Assembly (NCBI GenBank): GCA_038237745.1
Contig: JBBRYJ010000005.1
Location: 1 to 64,000, forward strand
Source: DASQEH01 sp038237745
GTDB taxonomy: Bacteria > Actinomycetota > Actinomycetes > Propionibacteriales > Nocardioidaceae
Length of the DNA stretch: 64,000 nt
Direction: 5' to 3'
The notes below the pieces were generated by a model that was not told the origin of the DNA, did no database searches, and saw only the letters and a program-made list of their open reading frames with translations. The position numbers and the translations under genes were made by a program. Below are positions 7,240 through 16,049 of the stretch, in pieces (positions within the stretch are counted from its first letter, which is position 1; each line of letters starts with the position of its first letter).

Positions 7240-9663
7240 ATGCCTGCTGTCTTGTTGGCCGCCAACGTCAGCGGCGTCACGCGCCGGGCTTTCGTGAAGG
7301 GGGCGGTCGCCGCCGGGACGGCAACGGTGCCTCGGGTGCTCTCTGCGCCGACAGGGCCCGCTGAAGCGATCGCCGGTGTGAGCTACCCGGTCGAGGACTG
7401 GTGGCTGGGACCCGAGCTGTGGGCCAACCGGCTCCAGGACTGGGCCATGCGCAACGGACGAATCACCTGCGTCGCGGCCAGCGAGCGGCAGCTGCGTACG
7501 GCGTCTGTGCTCACCCGACCGCTCAACGGCGGACCTGCTCAGCTCCAGGTGAACACGGGGACCGAGATCGCCGGCAACGGGTTCTCGGGTTTCCTGGTGG
7601 GCACCGGCGAGGCGGGCACCGACTACCGACGAGCGGCTCTTGTCCTCAGCGCATCAGGCACGGGCGGTGGCTTGCTCTGTGTATACAGCTCCGACGGGAG
7701 CGTCCAGTTCCGGCGTCACACCGACGAGGTGACCCAGTTCGACTATCCCGTCATCCCGGCAAGTACCTCCGGGCCGGAGCCGCCGAGGGCAGTTGGCGAA
7801 CGCGTAAGACTCACGCTCGACGTCGCTGCACAGAGCACCGGTGTGCTGGCGTCGGGAGTCACCGCCACGGCAACCGGTGATCAGAGCCCCGACTCAGTTT
7901 CGCCGACCGCCCTGGTGTCGCTCACGCTGCGGGCGGTTGAGATCGGCACCGGAACGGTCCTCTCACAGGCGGTCCTGCTCAACGTTCCGGCATCCTCGGT
8001 CACCGGTGGCCTGGCGCTGGTGTCGTCCGGGTCGCCCAGCCCCGCGGCGACCTACTGGTTGTCGAACCTCCGCACTGCCGGTCTAGGTGTGGAGTGGCAT
8101 CCCGAGCGCACGTTCGGTCCGGTCGTCGGCACGCTGTTCACCCAGACCGGTTCGACCCTGAAGATGACGGTGCAGCTCGTCCCGATGCTGTTGCAGACCG
8201 ACGACGTCGTCACCCTCAAGGTCTTCGACGACGTGGCCGGTAGCTGGGTGCGGCGTACTGTCGCCCCGGTGGGACCGGGGTTCACCTCGACGCTCCGCGT
8301 CGATGACTGGGACGCCACCCGGGGCTGGGACTACCGCGTGGTCTTCTCGCGGGGCGGGTCGTGGAGCGGACACGTGCCCGCCGAACCGTCGACGGACCAT
8401 CTCACCATCGCCACCCTCTGCTGCACCAAGGCGGCGCACCGCCAGCTCGACCGGGCCACGTCGGGGGTCCCGCGTCTGCCCGGTGAGGAGACGCTCGGTC
8501 TCTACACCAGTGCGAACGTCTGGTTCCCCTACGAGGAGCTGGCCAGCAACATCGCGGCGCAGCACCCGGACATGCTGGTGGCTCTAGGGGACCAGTTCTA
8601 CGAGACCTCCCCGACCGTCAAGGACGGCGACCTCGCTCCGGAGCTGGACTTCCTCTACAAGTACCTGATGTGGCTCTGGTCATTCCGTGAGCTGACTCGT
8701 CGGATCCCCTGTGTGGTGGCCATCGACGACCACGACGTCTACCAGGGCAACCTTTGGGGTGACGGCGGAGTGGCACGACCGGCTGGTGCCGCCTTCGCCG
8801 CGGGCGGCTACGTCAACAGCGCCGAGTGGGTCAACACGGTGCAGCGCGTGCAGTGCTGGCACGATCCCGACCCCGTCGACCCGGCACCTGTCGCCCAGGG
8901 GATCACCGTCTACTTCACGACCTTCGCCTACGGGGGAGTGCGGTTCGCTCTGCTCGAGGACCGCAAGTTCAAGACCGGAGGAGACGGCCGCGATGACGCA
9001 GGAGCTCTGCTGCCTCCGAGCTCTCTCGTGCTGCTCGGCGAGCGCCAGGAGGCTCTGCTCAGGTCGTTTCGCGACGACGGCTCCAGTGCGCCAGCAGTCG
9101 TGCTCACCCAGACCCTCTTCGGCAGCCTGGTGACGACGGCGGACGGCTCGCCGGGATCGGGGCGCGACAGCAACGGGTGGCCTCCCTTGGGGCGCAAGCG
9201 TGCTCTGCGACTGGTGAAGTCCGCGGGGGCGGTGATGCTCGGCGGCGACACGCATCTCGCGTCGTTCGTCAGGCACGGCATCGATGCCACCGAGGACGGA
9301 CCGGTGCAGTTCACCGCTCCGGCCGGTGCCGCGTCGTTCCAGCGTTGGTTCGAACCCGCCGCGACCTTGGCGAACGCGACGGGTCAGCCCCACACCGGCG
9401 ATCTCGTCGACGGCTTCGGGAATGCCATGCGGGTGCTGGCCGTGAAGAACATGCAGTGGACGCAGGCGGAGGTGACTGCCGCGTACGGCGACTCCATGTA
9501 CGGTCATCGCGACTTCAAGGAGGAGGGCTACGGGCTGCTGCGAGTCGACCTGGCCAAGCGGGTGCACGTCTTCGAGTCGTGGCGATGGGACGTCGATCCG
9601 ACCGCCCTCCGGGCCCGCCCGATGGGCGGGTGGCCGCAAACAGTCGCCTTTGCGGACGCTTGA
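7240..9663 (+). CDS. Tat-exported PhoD-like phosphatase/phosphodiesterase
   Basis: 807 residues from the ATG at 7240 (GGGGGTGCAGC upstream). The N-terminus VTRRAFVKGAVAAGTA is a twin-arginine signal. Residues ~45-290 form an extra beta-rich domain resembling laminin-G/concanavalin folds (LGPELWANRLQDW...), absent from the ~530-residue classical PhoD. The C-terminal metallophosphatase part has GDQFYE (~450), DDHDVYQGN (~495) and GGDTHLAS (~667), the metal-binding motifs of the PhoD-like family. Relatives release phosphate from phosphodiesters such as teichoic acid or nucleic acid outside the cell. The PHO-box-like repeat upstream fits induction in phosphate starvation. The actual substrate is not shown by sequence. 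Confidence 0.85.
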   Translation: MPAVLLAANVSGVTRRAFVKGAVAAGTATVPRVLSAPTGPAEAIAGVSYPVEDWWLGPELWANRLQDWAMRNGRITCVAASERQLRTASVLTRPLNGGPAQLQVNTGTEIAGNGFSGFLVGTGEAGTDYRRAALVLSASGTGGGLLCVYSSDGSVQFRRHTDEVTQFDYPVIPASTSGPEPPRAVGERVRLTLDVAAQSTGVLASGVTATATGDQSPDSVSPTALVSLTLRAVEIGTGTVLSQAVLLNVPASSVTGGLALVSSGSPSPAATYWLSNLRTAGLGVEWHPERTFGPVVGTLFTQTGSTLKMTVQLVPMLLQTDDVVTLKVFDDVAGSWVRRTVAPVGPGFTSTLRVDDWDATRGWDYRVVFSRGGSWSGHVPAEPSTDHLTIATLCCTKAAHRQLDRATSGVPRLPGEETLGLYTSANVWFPYEELASNIAAQHPDMLVALGDQFYETSPTVKDGDLAPELDFLYKYLMWLWSFRELTRRIPCVVAIDDHDVYQGNLWGDGGVARPAGAAFAAGGYVNSAEWVNTVQRVQCWHDPDPVDPAPVAQGITVYFTTFAYGGVRFALLEDRKFKTGGDGRDDAGALLPPSSLVLLGERQEALLRSFRDDGSSAPAVVLTQTLFGSLVTTADGSPGSGRDSNGWPPLGRKRALRLVKSAGAVMLGGDTHLASFVRHGIDATEDGPVQFTAPAGAASFQRWFEPAATLANATGQPHTGDLVDGFGNAMRVLAVKNMQWTQAEVTAAYGDSMYGHRDFKEEGYGLLRVDLAKRVHVFESWRWDVDPTALRARPMGGWPQTVAFADA

Positions 9664-9900
9664 CGTACGTCGTCCCGCGTGACCCTCGTCACACCCCCTC
9701 TGTCGTCATCTAGGTGCTGCAGCCTCGTTTGCAAGGGTGGAAGAGGCGCAACCCTGACTTTGAGCGACCTCTCGATAGCAGTGCGAATCGCTGCTCGCGG
9801 TTCCCAACAAATCATGTGAAATGGGATGGCGAGCACGCGTTATCGTTTGCTACCGGGGATCTGCCCGCGCATCACCCATCCCACCCCTGGGGGACTTCGA
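9664..9900. other. Intergenic region before the first beta-propeller gene
   Basis: About 237 bases, AT-richer near 9770-9860. The short frames here have no ribosome site and resemble nothing. It probably holds the promoter of the gene at 9901, but I cannot point to the hexamers. Confidence 0.4.
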
Positions 9901-11214
9901 ATGACCGCGACATCACTGCTTCGCCATGCCCGTCGAGCCCGACCCCTTCGGACCGCCGGAGCGCTCCTCGGCGCCACCGCCCTCGTGCTCGGGGTCGCTG
10001 GTCCGGCACCGGCGGCGTACGACTCGACGCCTGTGCTGACATACGGCGTCAACAACACGGTCTATGCGCTCACGACCTCCGACACGGTTGTGCAGGGCCA
10101 CACGGTGTCGTACCTGGGTGGGAGCTTCACGGCGTTGAAGAAGTTCGGCGTCGGTAGTACGCCCACCGCCCTCCATGTCGCCGCGATCGACCAGGAGACC
10201 GGCAACCCGCTGGCGGGGTTCAAGGCGGACACCAACGGCACGGTGCGAGCTCTGACGGTGTCGCCCGACGGCCAAGTGCTGTACATCGGTGGCACGTTCA
10301 CGACGGTGAACGGTGTCTCAGCCACGAACCTGGCGGCCGTCTCGGCCCTTGACGGCACAGTGATCCCAGGATTCACGGCAACCGCCAACAGCACGGTCCG
10401 TGACCTCGTCATCGACGGCAATTACCTGTACCTCGCGGGCACTTTCTCTCAGGTCGACGGTGTCACCCATGTCGGCTTGGCACGGGTGGACCCGCTCACC
10501 GGGGTGGACGACCCCAATTGGAAGCCGAGGACCGGGGGCGGCAAGGCGTGGACCATGCGGGTGTCGTCCGACAACGGCGGCAGCCTGATCGTCGGCGGTG
10601 ACTTCACCTCGCTGGGCACCTCGCCCAACAACCTGGTGACGAGAAACTTCCTCGGATCGGTCAGCCTCCTCACGGGTTCCACGACACCGTGGAACCCGAC
10701 GGTCTGCGACCGCTGCTTCGTGTACGACGTCGACACGTCGCCGACGAGCGTCTACGCGGCAACGGCCGGCCCTGGCGGACGTCTCTACGACTTCGACCGG
10801 GCATCCGGAAGCAGCACCCCGGTCTGGACCGACCACGCCGACGGGAACATGCAGGCGGTGGAGTACAGCGCGACCGACAACCTGGTATACGTCGGCGGTC
10901 ACTTCGACGCCAACTTCGAGTATGGGCCGGCACCCCAGGCCTTTGTGGTCCGACACCAGCTGGCGGCCGTCGACCCTGCGAGTGGGGTGCCCGACATGAG
11001 CTTCGCGCCTCAGTCGACCAAGCCCAACCCGGGGGTCTACGCGGTACTGATAACACCGGTGGCCCCGGCCAGCCCGGACGGTTCGACAGCTGACAAGGCT
11101 GGCTACCTGCTCGCCGGTGGCGGGTTCACCGGCGTCACGGGCACCAGCCAGACGCACTACGAGCAGTTCCCGGTAACCCCTCCCGCCATCGACCCATCGC
11201 CGCCGGGGGTGTAA
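9901..11214 (+). CDS. Secreted beta-propeller (delta-60-type repeat) protein
   Basis: 437 residues; ATG at 9901 after GGGGGACTTCGA. Residues 1-40 are a signal peptide with an Arg-rich start and an AxA-type end (PAPAAYDS). The mature protein is built of repeated blades with a glycine pair before Phe: YLGGSFTAL, LYIGGTFTTVNG, LYLAGTFSQVDG, LIVGGDFTSLG, VYVGGHFDA and LLAGGGFTGVTG. This is the pattern of extracellular propeller repeats. It has a paralogue at 23751-25049, and the two bracket the polysaccharide genes. I infer a secreted carbohydrate-binding or scaffold role; no catalytic motif is seen. Confidence 0.75.
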   Translation: MTATSLLRHARRARPLRTAGALLGATALVLGVAGPAPAAYDSTPVLTYGVNNTVYALTTSDTVVQGHTVSYLGGSFTALKKFGVGSTPTALHVAAIDQETGNPLAGFKADTNGTVRALTVSPDGQVLYIGGTFTTVNGVSATNLAAVSALDGTVIPGFTATANSTVRDLVIDGNYLYLAGTFSQVDGVTHVGLARVDPLTGVDDPNWKPRTGGGKAWTMRVSSDNGGSLIVGGDFTSLGTSPNNLVTRNFLGSVSLLTGSTTPWNPTVCDRCFVYDVDTSPTSVYAATAGPGGRLYDFDRASGSSTPVWTDHADGNMQAVEYSATDNLVYVGGHFDANFEYGPAPQAFVVRHQLAAVDPASGVPDMSFAPQSTKPNPGVYAVLITPVAPASPDGSTADKAGYLLAGGGFTGVTGTSQTHYEQFPVTPPAIDPSPPGV

Positions 11215-11458
11215 CCAAACCTGGCGCCGCACGTTAGGCACGCGACGGGGAGCGCCAGGCGGACCGGCCGGCGCAAGTGCGGCAGTGGCGTAAAGGTGGT
11301 ATCGGCGGGAATGACGACCACCTGGTACGCGGGTGAGATACGCTGTTCCCGACTTTGCGGATGCCAGCGGTACTGTCGGCGGACGTTCGAGGACCGTCGT
11401 TCGGGGGATGTCTCGTGGCCAGCGCCGACACCGTGCACCGCGGGAGTGGCGGGCACCC

Positions 11459-12703
11459 ATGACGCTTCTGCACACCCCCGGACCGGCCATGAATGACAAA
11501 CTGAGCGCCGTCGTCGGCCGAGTGTGGGCACACTCGATCGACGGCTCGACGCCCTTGGCCGTGTCGCTCGACCGGGAGCCCGCCGGCCACGTCGCCATCG
11601 AGACCTACGCCATCGTGCCGACTCTGGAGCGGGCACGTTTTCTGGTGCCCATCGGCTCTCGCCCGGCGGCGATGGGCACGCTGTGGGCCTACCACACCAT
11701 GCGTGCTCCCCAACGACGAGCCGCCGAGGCCACTGTCGCGGCGCTGTTCGGTGCCGGCGTGGGCGGCCGCGTGTTCCCGCGCCGTCTTGTCGTCAGCATC
11801 GACCGGCGGGTGCCTGTCACGGAGCATGCCAACTGGTTCATCCTTCGCCACCTTGCAGACGAGCTCGGTACGGGGAAGCTGTTCGCCGGCCTTGCCGTCC
11901 GGCGGGTGCAGCCCAACGCCAAGCCGCTGCTCGAGCTCTTCGACGCCGCCGGCCAGCCCCAGGGCTACGCGAAGCTGGGCTGGTCGGACGCGACCAGGCA
12001 GCTGGTCAAGGCCGAGGCTGACGCGCTGGTCGGGCTCAGCGGTCGACTCGACCAGGTCATCGTCCCGCGCCTGATCGCCCACTCCACCTGGCGTGACACC
12101 CAGTACTCGGTGACGAGCCCCCTTCCACGCGGGCTTCGCCGCTACTCGAAGGACCCGGCCGCGGAGCCTTCCGCCACGCTCGACGTGGCGGCGTCGAGCC
12201 AGATCACGTCATCCACGCTGGCCGAGTCGGACTACGCACGCGACCTGCGTGGCGAGCTGACGACGTCGGTCGCCGGTGCCTCGGAGGCGTCGCACGTCCT
12301 CAGCGACTGGCTGACCCGGTTGGAGCGCGACCCGACCGTCCTCAGGTTCGGCCGCTGGCACGGTGACTGGACCCCCCACAACCTCGGGCACGCAGGCGCG
12401 CGCGTCGCCGCGTGGGACTGGGAGCACAGTCGTGTCGGCGTACCAATCGGGTTCGACACTCTGCACTGGCACTTCCAGCGACGGCTCGTGAAGAGCGACC
12501 TGACCGCGGCCGTCAGGGAGGTTCGCACGAGGTCCGCACAGCTGGGCAACCAATGCGTGCCGGTGACAGCACAGGGCCTGGTCGCGTCCCTGTACCTTTT
12601 GGAGATGTTCGTCCGTACCGTCAAGCTCGCGGTCGGCGGCGGTGGGTGGAACGCCCGCGTCTACCCGCAGATGCTCGACGTCGCCGCCCGAATGGACCAC
12701 TGA
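11459..12703 (+). CDS. APH/CotH-fold kinase-like protein of the polysaccharide locus
   Basis: About 414 residues if the ATG at 11459 is used; an ATG at 11408 and one at 11489 are alternatives. The C-terminal lobe has the aminoglycoside-phosphotransferase signature: HGDWTPHN (~residues 300-307, catalytic Asp) and AAWDWEHS (~316-323, metal-binding Asp). The N-terminal half is not a recognisable ATP-binding lobe but is long enough for one. Family members phosphorylate small molecules, sugars or lipids. Position at the head of a sulfotransferase/polysaccharide cluster suggests a sugar or glycan precursor as substrate, which is inference. Cytoplasmic; no membrane segment. Confidence 0.65.
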   Translation: MTLLHTPGPAMNDKLSAVVGRVWAHSIDGSTPLAVSLDREPAGHVAIETYAIVPTLERARFLVPIGSRPAAMGTLWAYHTMRAPQRRAAEATVAALFGAGVGGRVFPRRLVVSIDRRVPVTEHANWFILRHLADELGTGKLFAGLAVRRVQPNAKPLLELFDAAGQPQGYAKLGWSDATRQLVKAEADALVGLSGRLDQVIVPRLIAHSTWRDTQYSVTSPLPRGLRRYSKDPAAEPSATLDVAASSQITSSTLAESDYARDLRGELTTSVAGASEASHVLSDWLTRLERDPTVLRFGRWHGDWTPHNLGHAGARVAAWDWEHSRVGVPIGFDTLHWHFQRRLVKSDLTAAVREVRTRSAQLGNQCVPVTAQGLVASLYLLEMFVRTVKLAVGGGGWNARVYPQMLDVAARMDH

Positions 12704-12778
12704 CCCTTTCGAGGGCCTCGCGGCGGCTAATCCGAGACAACGTGTTCAGCAGCATCGAAAGTGCGAGAGGGTATCTGG

Positions 12779-13627
12779 GTGAGCCAACGACTGCCGAACT
12801 TCATCTACCTCGGACCGAGCAAGGCCGGTTCGACGTGGCTGCACGAGGTGTTGATTCGCCATCCCCAGGTCTTCATGACCGAGGCCAAGGATCTGTACTT
12901 CTTCGACCGCTACTTCGACCGCGGCATCGACTGGTATGCCGGCCACTTCCGCGGCGCCGGACCCGAGCACCGCGTGGTCGGTGAGGTGTGCCAGGAGTAC
13001 CTGTCCAGCGCGGAGGCACCCGAGCGGATGCGGAGCTGCCTCACCGACGACCTACGTCTGATGGTCACCGTGCGAGACCCGGTCGCCCGGATCTTCTCCG
13101 GCTATCTGTACATGCGCAAGCACGGCGTCTTCATGGGCTCGTTCGGCGAGGCGCTCAGGGCTCGCCCGGCGATGCTCGACCACTCCCGCTATGCGACGCT
13201 CCTGTCGCGGTACCTCGAGCACTACGACAGGTCCGCGATCCACTGCGCAGTCTTCGACGATCTCGTGGAGGACCCTGCCGCGTTCATCCAGAGCCTGCTC
13301 CAGTGGCTCGACCTCGACCCGATGGAGCTTGACGACGCGCTGCTCGCCGCCCGTCTGCCGGCCAGCAAGGCTCGGTCGGTCGCTCTGGCGAACGTCGTGA
13401 AGCGAGGTGCCAACTGGGCGAGGCAGCAGCATGCGACGACGCTGATCGGCCGGGTCAAGCGATCGCCCCTCATCCAGAAGGCTCTGTACACACCTCTCAA
13501 CGGTGACCACCCACCCCTCCTCGACGAGGACGCCGCCTACGTGCGCGAAAACTTGTGGTCGGAGATAGCCGAGACCGAGAAGCTGTACGACCTGGACCTG
13601 CTGAACCGCTGGGGGTGGACACGGTGA
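12779..13627 (+). CDS. PAPS-dependent sulfotransferase (1 of 4)
   Basis: 282 residues. It transfers sulfate from 3'-phosphoadenylyl sulfate to an acceptor, probably a glycan. The 5'-phosphosulfate loop is GPSKAGSTWLH (~residues 11-21); the 3'-phosphate loop is VRDPVARIFSGYL (~95-107). TEAKDLYFFDRYFD between them is typical of heparan/NodH-type bacterial sulfotransferases. The start is the GTG at 12779, seven bases after AGAGGG; another GTG at 12761 lacks a ribosome site. It overlaps the next gene by four bases (GTGA), so both are translated together. Confidence 0.85.
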   Translation: MSQRLPNFIYLGPSKAGSTWLHEVLIRHPQVFMTEAKDLYFFDRYFDRGIDWYAGHFRGAGPEHRVVGEVCQEYLSSAEAPERMRSCLTDDLRLMVTVRDPVARIFSGYLYMRKHGVFMGSFGEALRARPAMLDHSRYATLLSRYLEHYDRSAIHCAVFDDLVEDPAAFIQSLLQWLDLDPMELDDALLAARLPASKARSVALANVVKRGANWARQQHATTLIGRVKRSPLIQKALYTPLNGDHPPLLDEDAAYVRENLWSEIAETEKLYDLDLLNRWGWTR

Positions 13628-14973
13628 CAGCCGGCCAGCTCCCCCACGTCCGCCTGGCGTCGCGGCCAGACCCGCGACAGGCCCCGGCGACGCCGGCCGG
13701 CAGGCGGGCACCTCTGAGGTTCGCCGTCATGCTGCTGTTCGCAGCGCTGCCGCTCCAGTGGTTCGCTCTCGCATCCACGCCACTGGGCACCGGACGGCTG
13801 CACCAGGTGGCGATCTTCGCCTTCTCGGCGATCGTCTGGGTGCACTACCGCCTGGTGTCTCACCTGCCCGCCGTTCGCGTGGCGAAGCCATTCCTGGTCG
13901 CGAACGCCTACATGCTCACCGTGTGGGCCGCCATCGACCTCTACAACCACAGTCTGCCGCTAGGCGCTGTCCAGGAGGGCCTCTACGTCGGTGTCTTCAT
14001 CGCCATCGCCACCTACTTCTACAGGGTCGCCAGCGGCATGGAGCCAGGCACCGTGGAGATGCTGCGCTGGGCCGCTCCGGTGGCCTGCACGGTGCTCTTG
14101 GTCGCGTTTGCGGTGTCGATGGTGATGAACGGCGTCAACCCGCTCGCGGTGCTGCAGAAGACCGTGAGCTCGGCCGACCCGGAGATCTTCCAGAAGCAGG
14201 TGTTCAAGTCGAGCTTCGGAGGCTTCGGGCTGGACGACCAGGCCGCTCGGGGAAACCTGCGACACGAGATCTTCGGAGCCATCCTGCTGTCGATGCTGGT
14301 GTCCACATGGGCGATGCGGTTCGGCAGCGCGGTGACCCGCGCCCAGACGGTGGCCTACCGCGTCTTCATGACGCTCGGCGTCGTCCTGCTGGCAGTTTCC
14401 CTCAGCCGGTCCATCGTCATCGCCGCAGTGGTCTGGCCGATCATCGCCTTCGTCCGGTCGATGCGCAGCGGCCAACTGTCAAACCGCCAGATCGCACTCG
14501 CGTTCGGCACGGTGACAGGTATCGGACTGCTGTCGGTCACGGGCTTCGGACTGGTGATCTTCAACAGGTTCCTCACCGACACCACAGGCTACGACGCCCG
14601 GGCGCAGAACTACGCCGGCGCCGTGCAGACCCTCAAGCAGCACTGGCTCATCGGCGGGGCGCAGACAAGCGGGGCGCATGTGAGTTCTCACAACTTCGTG
14701 GTCGACAACTGGCTGCGGGCGGGAATCTTCGTGGCCATCGCAGCACTCGCGATCGTCATCCTCCTGGTGGCGACGTGGTTCAGGATGGCGTCCCAGCTGC
14801 ACCACATGCCTGACTGGATGACTCCCGTGGTCGCGGCGCTGGCACTACCCCTGGTCCGCATCGGCACCTCCGGGGGCGGACTGATCCCGCCCGACGAGTG
14901 GGTGGCACTCGGTTTCGTCTTCGGCATCCTGGCTTATCGACACCAGCAGCGGTTGCAGCAGCTCGAAGACTAG
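13624..14973 (+). CDS. O-antigen ligase/polymerase-like (Wzy-type) membrane protein
   Basis: 449 residues with about 10-12 hydrophobic segments. The GTG at 13624 overlaps the sulfotransferase stop and follows GGGGGTGG. A large soluble loop lies before the last membrane segments (about residues 325-360: DARAQNYAGAVQTLKQHWLI, then HNFVVDNWLRAG). This YxxA...HWLxG...HN arrangement is the periplasmic loop of the Wzy_C/O-antigen ligase superfamily, which joins lipid-linked repeat units or ligates glycan. In this locus it is the best candidate for the polymerase. Sequence identity in this family is always low, so the exact reaction is uncertain. Confidence 0.75.
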   Translation: MTAGQLPHVRLASRPDPRQAPATPAGRRAPLRFAVMLLFAALPLQWFALASTPLGTGRLHQVAIFAFSAIVWVHYRLVSHLPAVRVAKPFLVANAYMLTVWAAIDLYNHSLPLGAVQEGLYVGVFIAIATYFYRVASGMEPGTVEMLRWAAPVACTVLLVAFAVSMVMNGVNPLAVLQKTVSSADPEIFQKQVFKSSFGGFGLDDQAARGNLRHEIFGAILLSMLVSTWAMRFGSAVTRAQTVAYRVFMTLGVVLLAVSLSRSIVIAAVVWPIIAFVRSMRSGQLSNRQIALAFGTVTGIGLLSVTGFGLVIFNRFLTDTTGYDARAQNYAGAVQTLKQHWLIGGAQTSGAHVSSHNFVVDNWLRAGIFVAIAALAIVILLVATWFRMASQLHHMPDWMTPVVAALALPLVRIGTSGGGLIPPDEWVALGFVFGILAYRHQQRLQQLED

Positions 14974-15027
14974 AGGGGCTTGGCGGACGGATCGGCGCAC
15001 ATGTCGTCGGCTCGCCCCTGCCGCCGG

Positions 15028-15942
15028 TCATCCGCCGGCGCTGCCCGCTGCGGCGAAGGACAGGCTCGACCAGGAGAGACCGCAGCGCTCGTCCTGCTCG
15101 ACGAGGAGCTCCCGAACGGCGGCCCCGGCCCGGGCCTCGAGATCGCTGAGCGCCTCGAGCTGGGCCTCGTCGCACGACGCCAGTGCCTCCTCGGCGCTCG
15201 GCATCGCTGGTTGCCTGGTGAGGAAGGTACGCATCCACTTCATCCGGTGCGCTCCCAGCGCCGAGCGCACCCGCGGGTACAGCGAGCTGCGGCGAAGTGT
15301 GCGGGCGGCAAGCCGGATGCTCTCCGCCCGGTACGCCACCACGTCGTTGCGGTGCGCCGCCACGTTCTTCCCCGCGACAGAAGGCTCCGGAAGCCCGACC
15401 TGACGGCAGATGACCGAGGCGACCTCGTGGCTCGTGCGTGTGACCGCCTCGAACGGCACGACAAGGAGTCTCTCCTTGGCGAATGTCGACTGCAGCTCGC
15501 TGAGCCAGTGGTCGTAGTCGCTGACGTCGGTGTAGTAGGAGTCGGTGCGAAGGGCCTCTCCGAAGGTCTTGGCCTGCTCCCGCTGGAAGTAGTAGCGGTA
15601 GAAGAGGTAGTGCGACACGGCACGCTGGACGGGGTGCCTCACCACGTAGACCGTGAATACGTCATTGCTGGCGTCGGCCATCTGGGCGAGGGCGTCGGGG
15701 AACTGCGGATAGGTGTACGAGGTGCTCGCGTCGAGCCGCAGCAAGCCAGGCCGGGGGGACTGGTACAGGCTCTCGTACCACTGGGGACCCCGGTCGAGGT
15801 GCCTGCTGTAGTAGTTGGACTCCTTGACCTTGCCGGCGTCCACATCAGGATGGGCGCTGAGCTCCGAGGCCAGCGTGGAGGTGCCGCTGCGAGCTGCGCC
15901 GACCAGCGCAAGGTCGGGCCCACGGCCTTGTGGAGCAGTCAT
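15028..15942 (-). CDS. PAPS-dependent sulfotransferase (2 of 4)
   Basis: 304 residues from the ATG at 15942; upstream in-frame codons are Arg-rich and unlikely to be coding. PAPS loops: VGAARSGTSTLASEL (~residues 14-28) and VVRHPVQRAVSHYL (~104-117). KVKESNYYSRHLDRG after the first loop is the usual Lys-Glu-x-x-Tyr segment of bacterial glycan sulfotransferases. It converges with the polymerase gene and diverges from the glycoside-hydrolase-like gene, so it has its own promoter. Confidence 0.85.
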   Translation of the reverse strand: MTAPQGRGPDLALVGAARSGTSTLASELSAHPDVDAGKVKESNYYSRHLDRGPQWYESLYQSPRPGLLRLDASTSYTYPQFPDALAQMADASNDVFTVYVVRHPVQRAVSHYLFYRYYFQREQAKTFGEALRTDSYYTDVSDYDHWLSELQSTFAKERLLVVPFEAVTRTSHEVASVICRQVGLPEPSVAGKNVAAHRNDVVAYRAESIRLAARTLRRSSLYPRVRSALGAHRMKWMRTFLTRQPAMPSAEEALASCDEAQLEALSDLEARAGAAVRELLVEQDERCGLSWSSLSFAAAGSAGG

Positions 15943-16049
15943 GTCGGTTGCCCTTCGGTCGGGTGTCGGCGCTCTGCGGCTCGTCCGCATGCCTTGGCCC
16001 GACTGTACGGTGGAGGCACGTCGCAAGGGACGTTATGGGGGTGGCGGGA

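Noticed and set aside
11221..11260. Terminator after the first beta-propeller gene
   Set aside because: CCTGGCGC and GCGCCAGG can pair, but the loop is about 24 bases and no T-run follows.
10318..11598. Long open frame on the minus strand across the first beta-propeller gene
   Set aside because: It is Arg/Gly/Val-rich shadow coding typical of high-GC antisense frames; the plus-strand protein has a signal peptide and repeated motifs.
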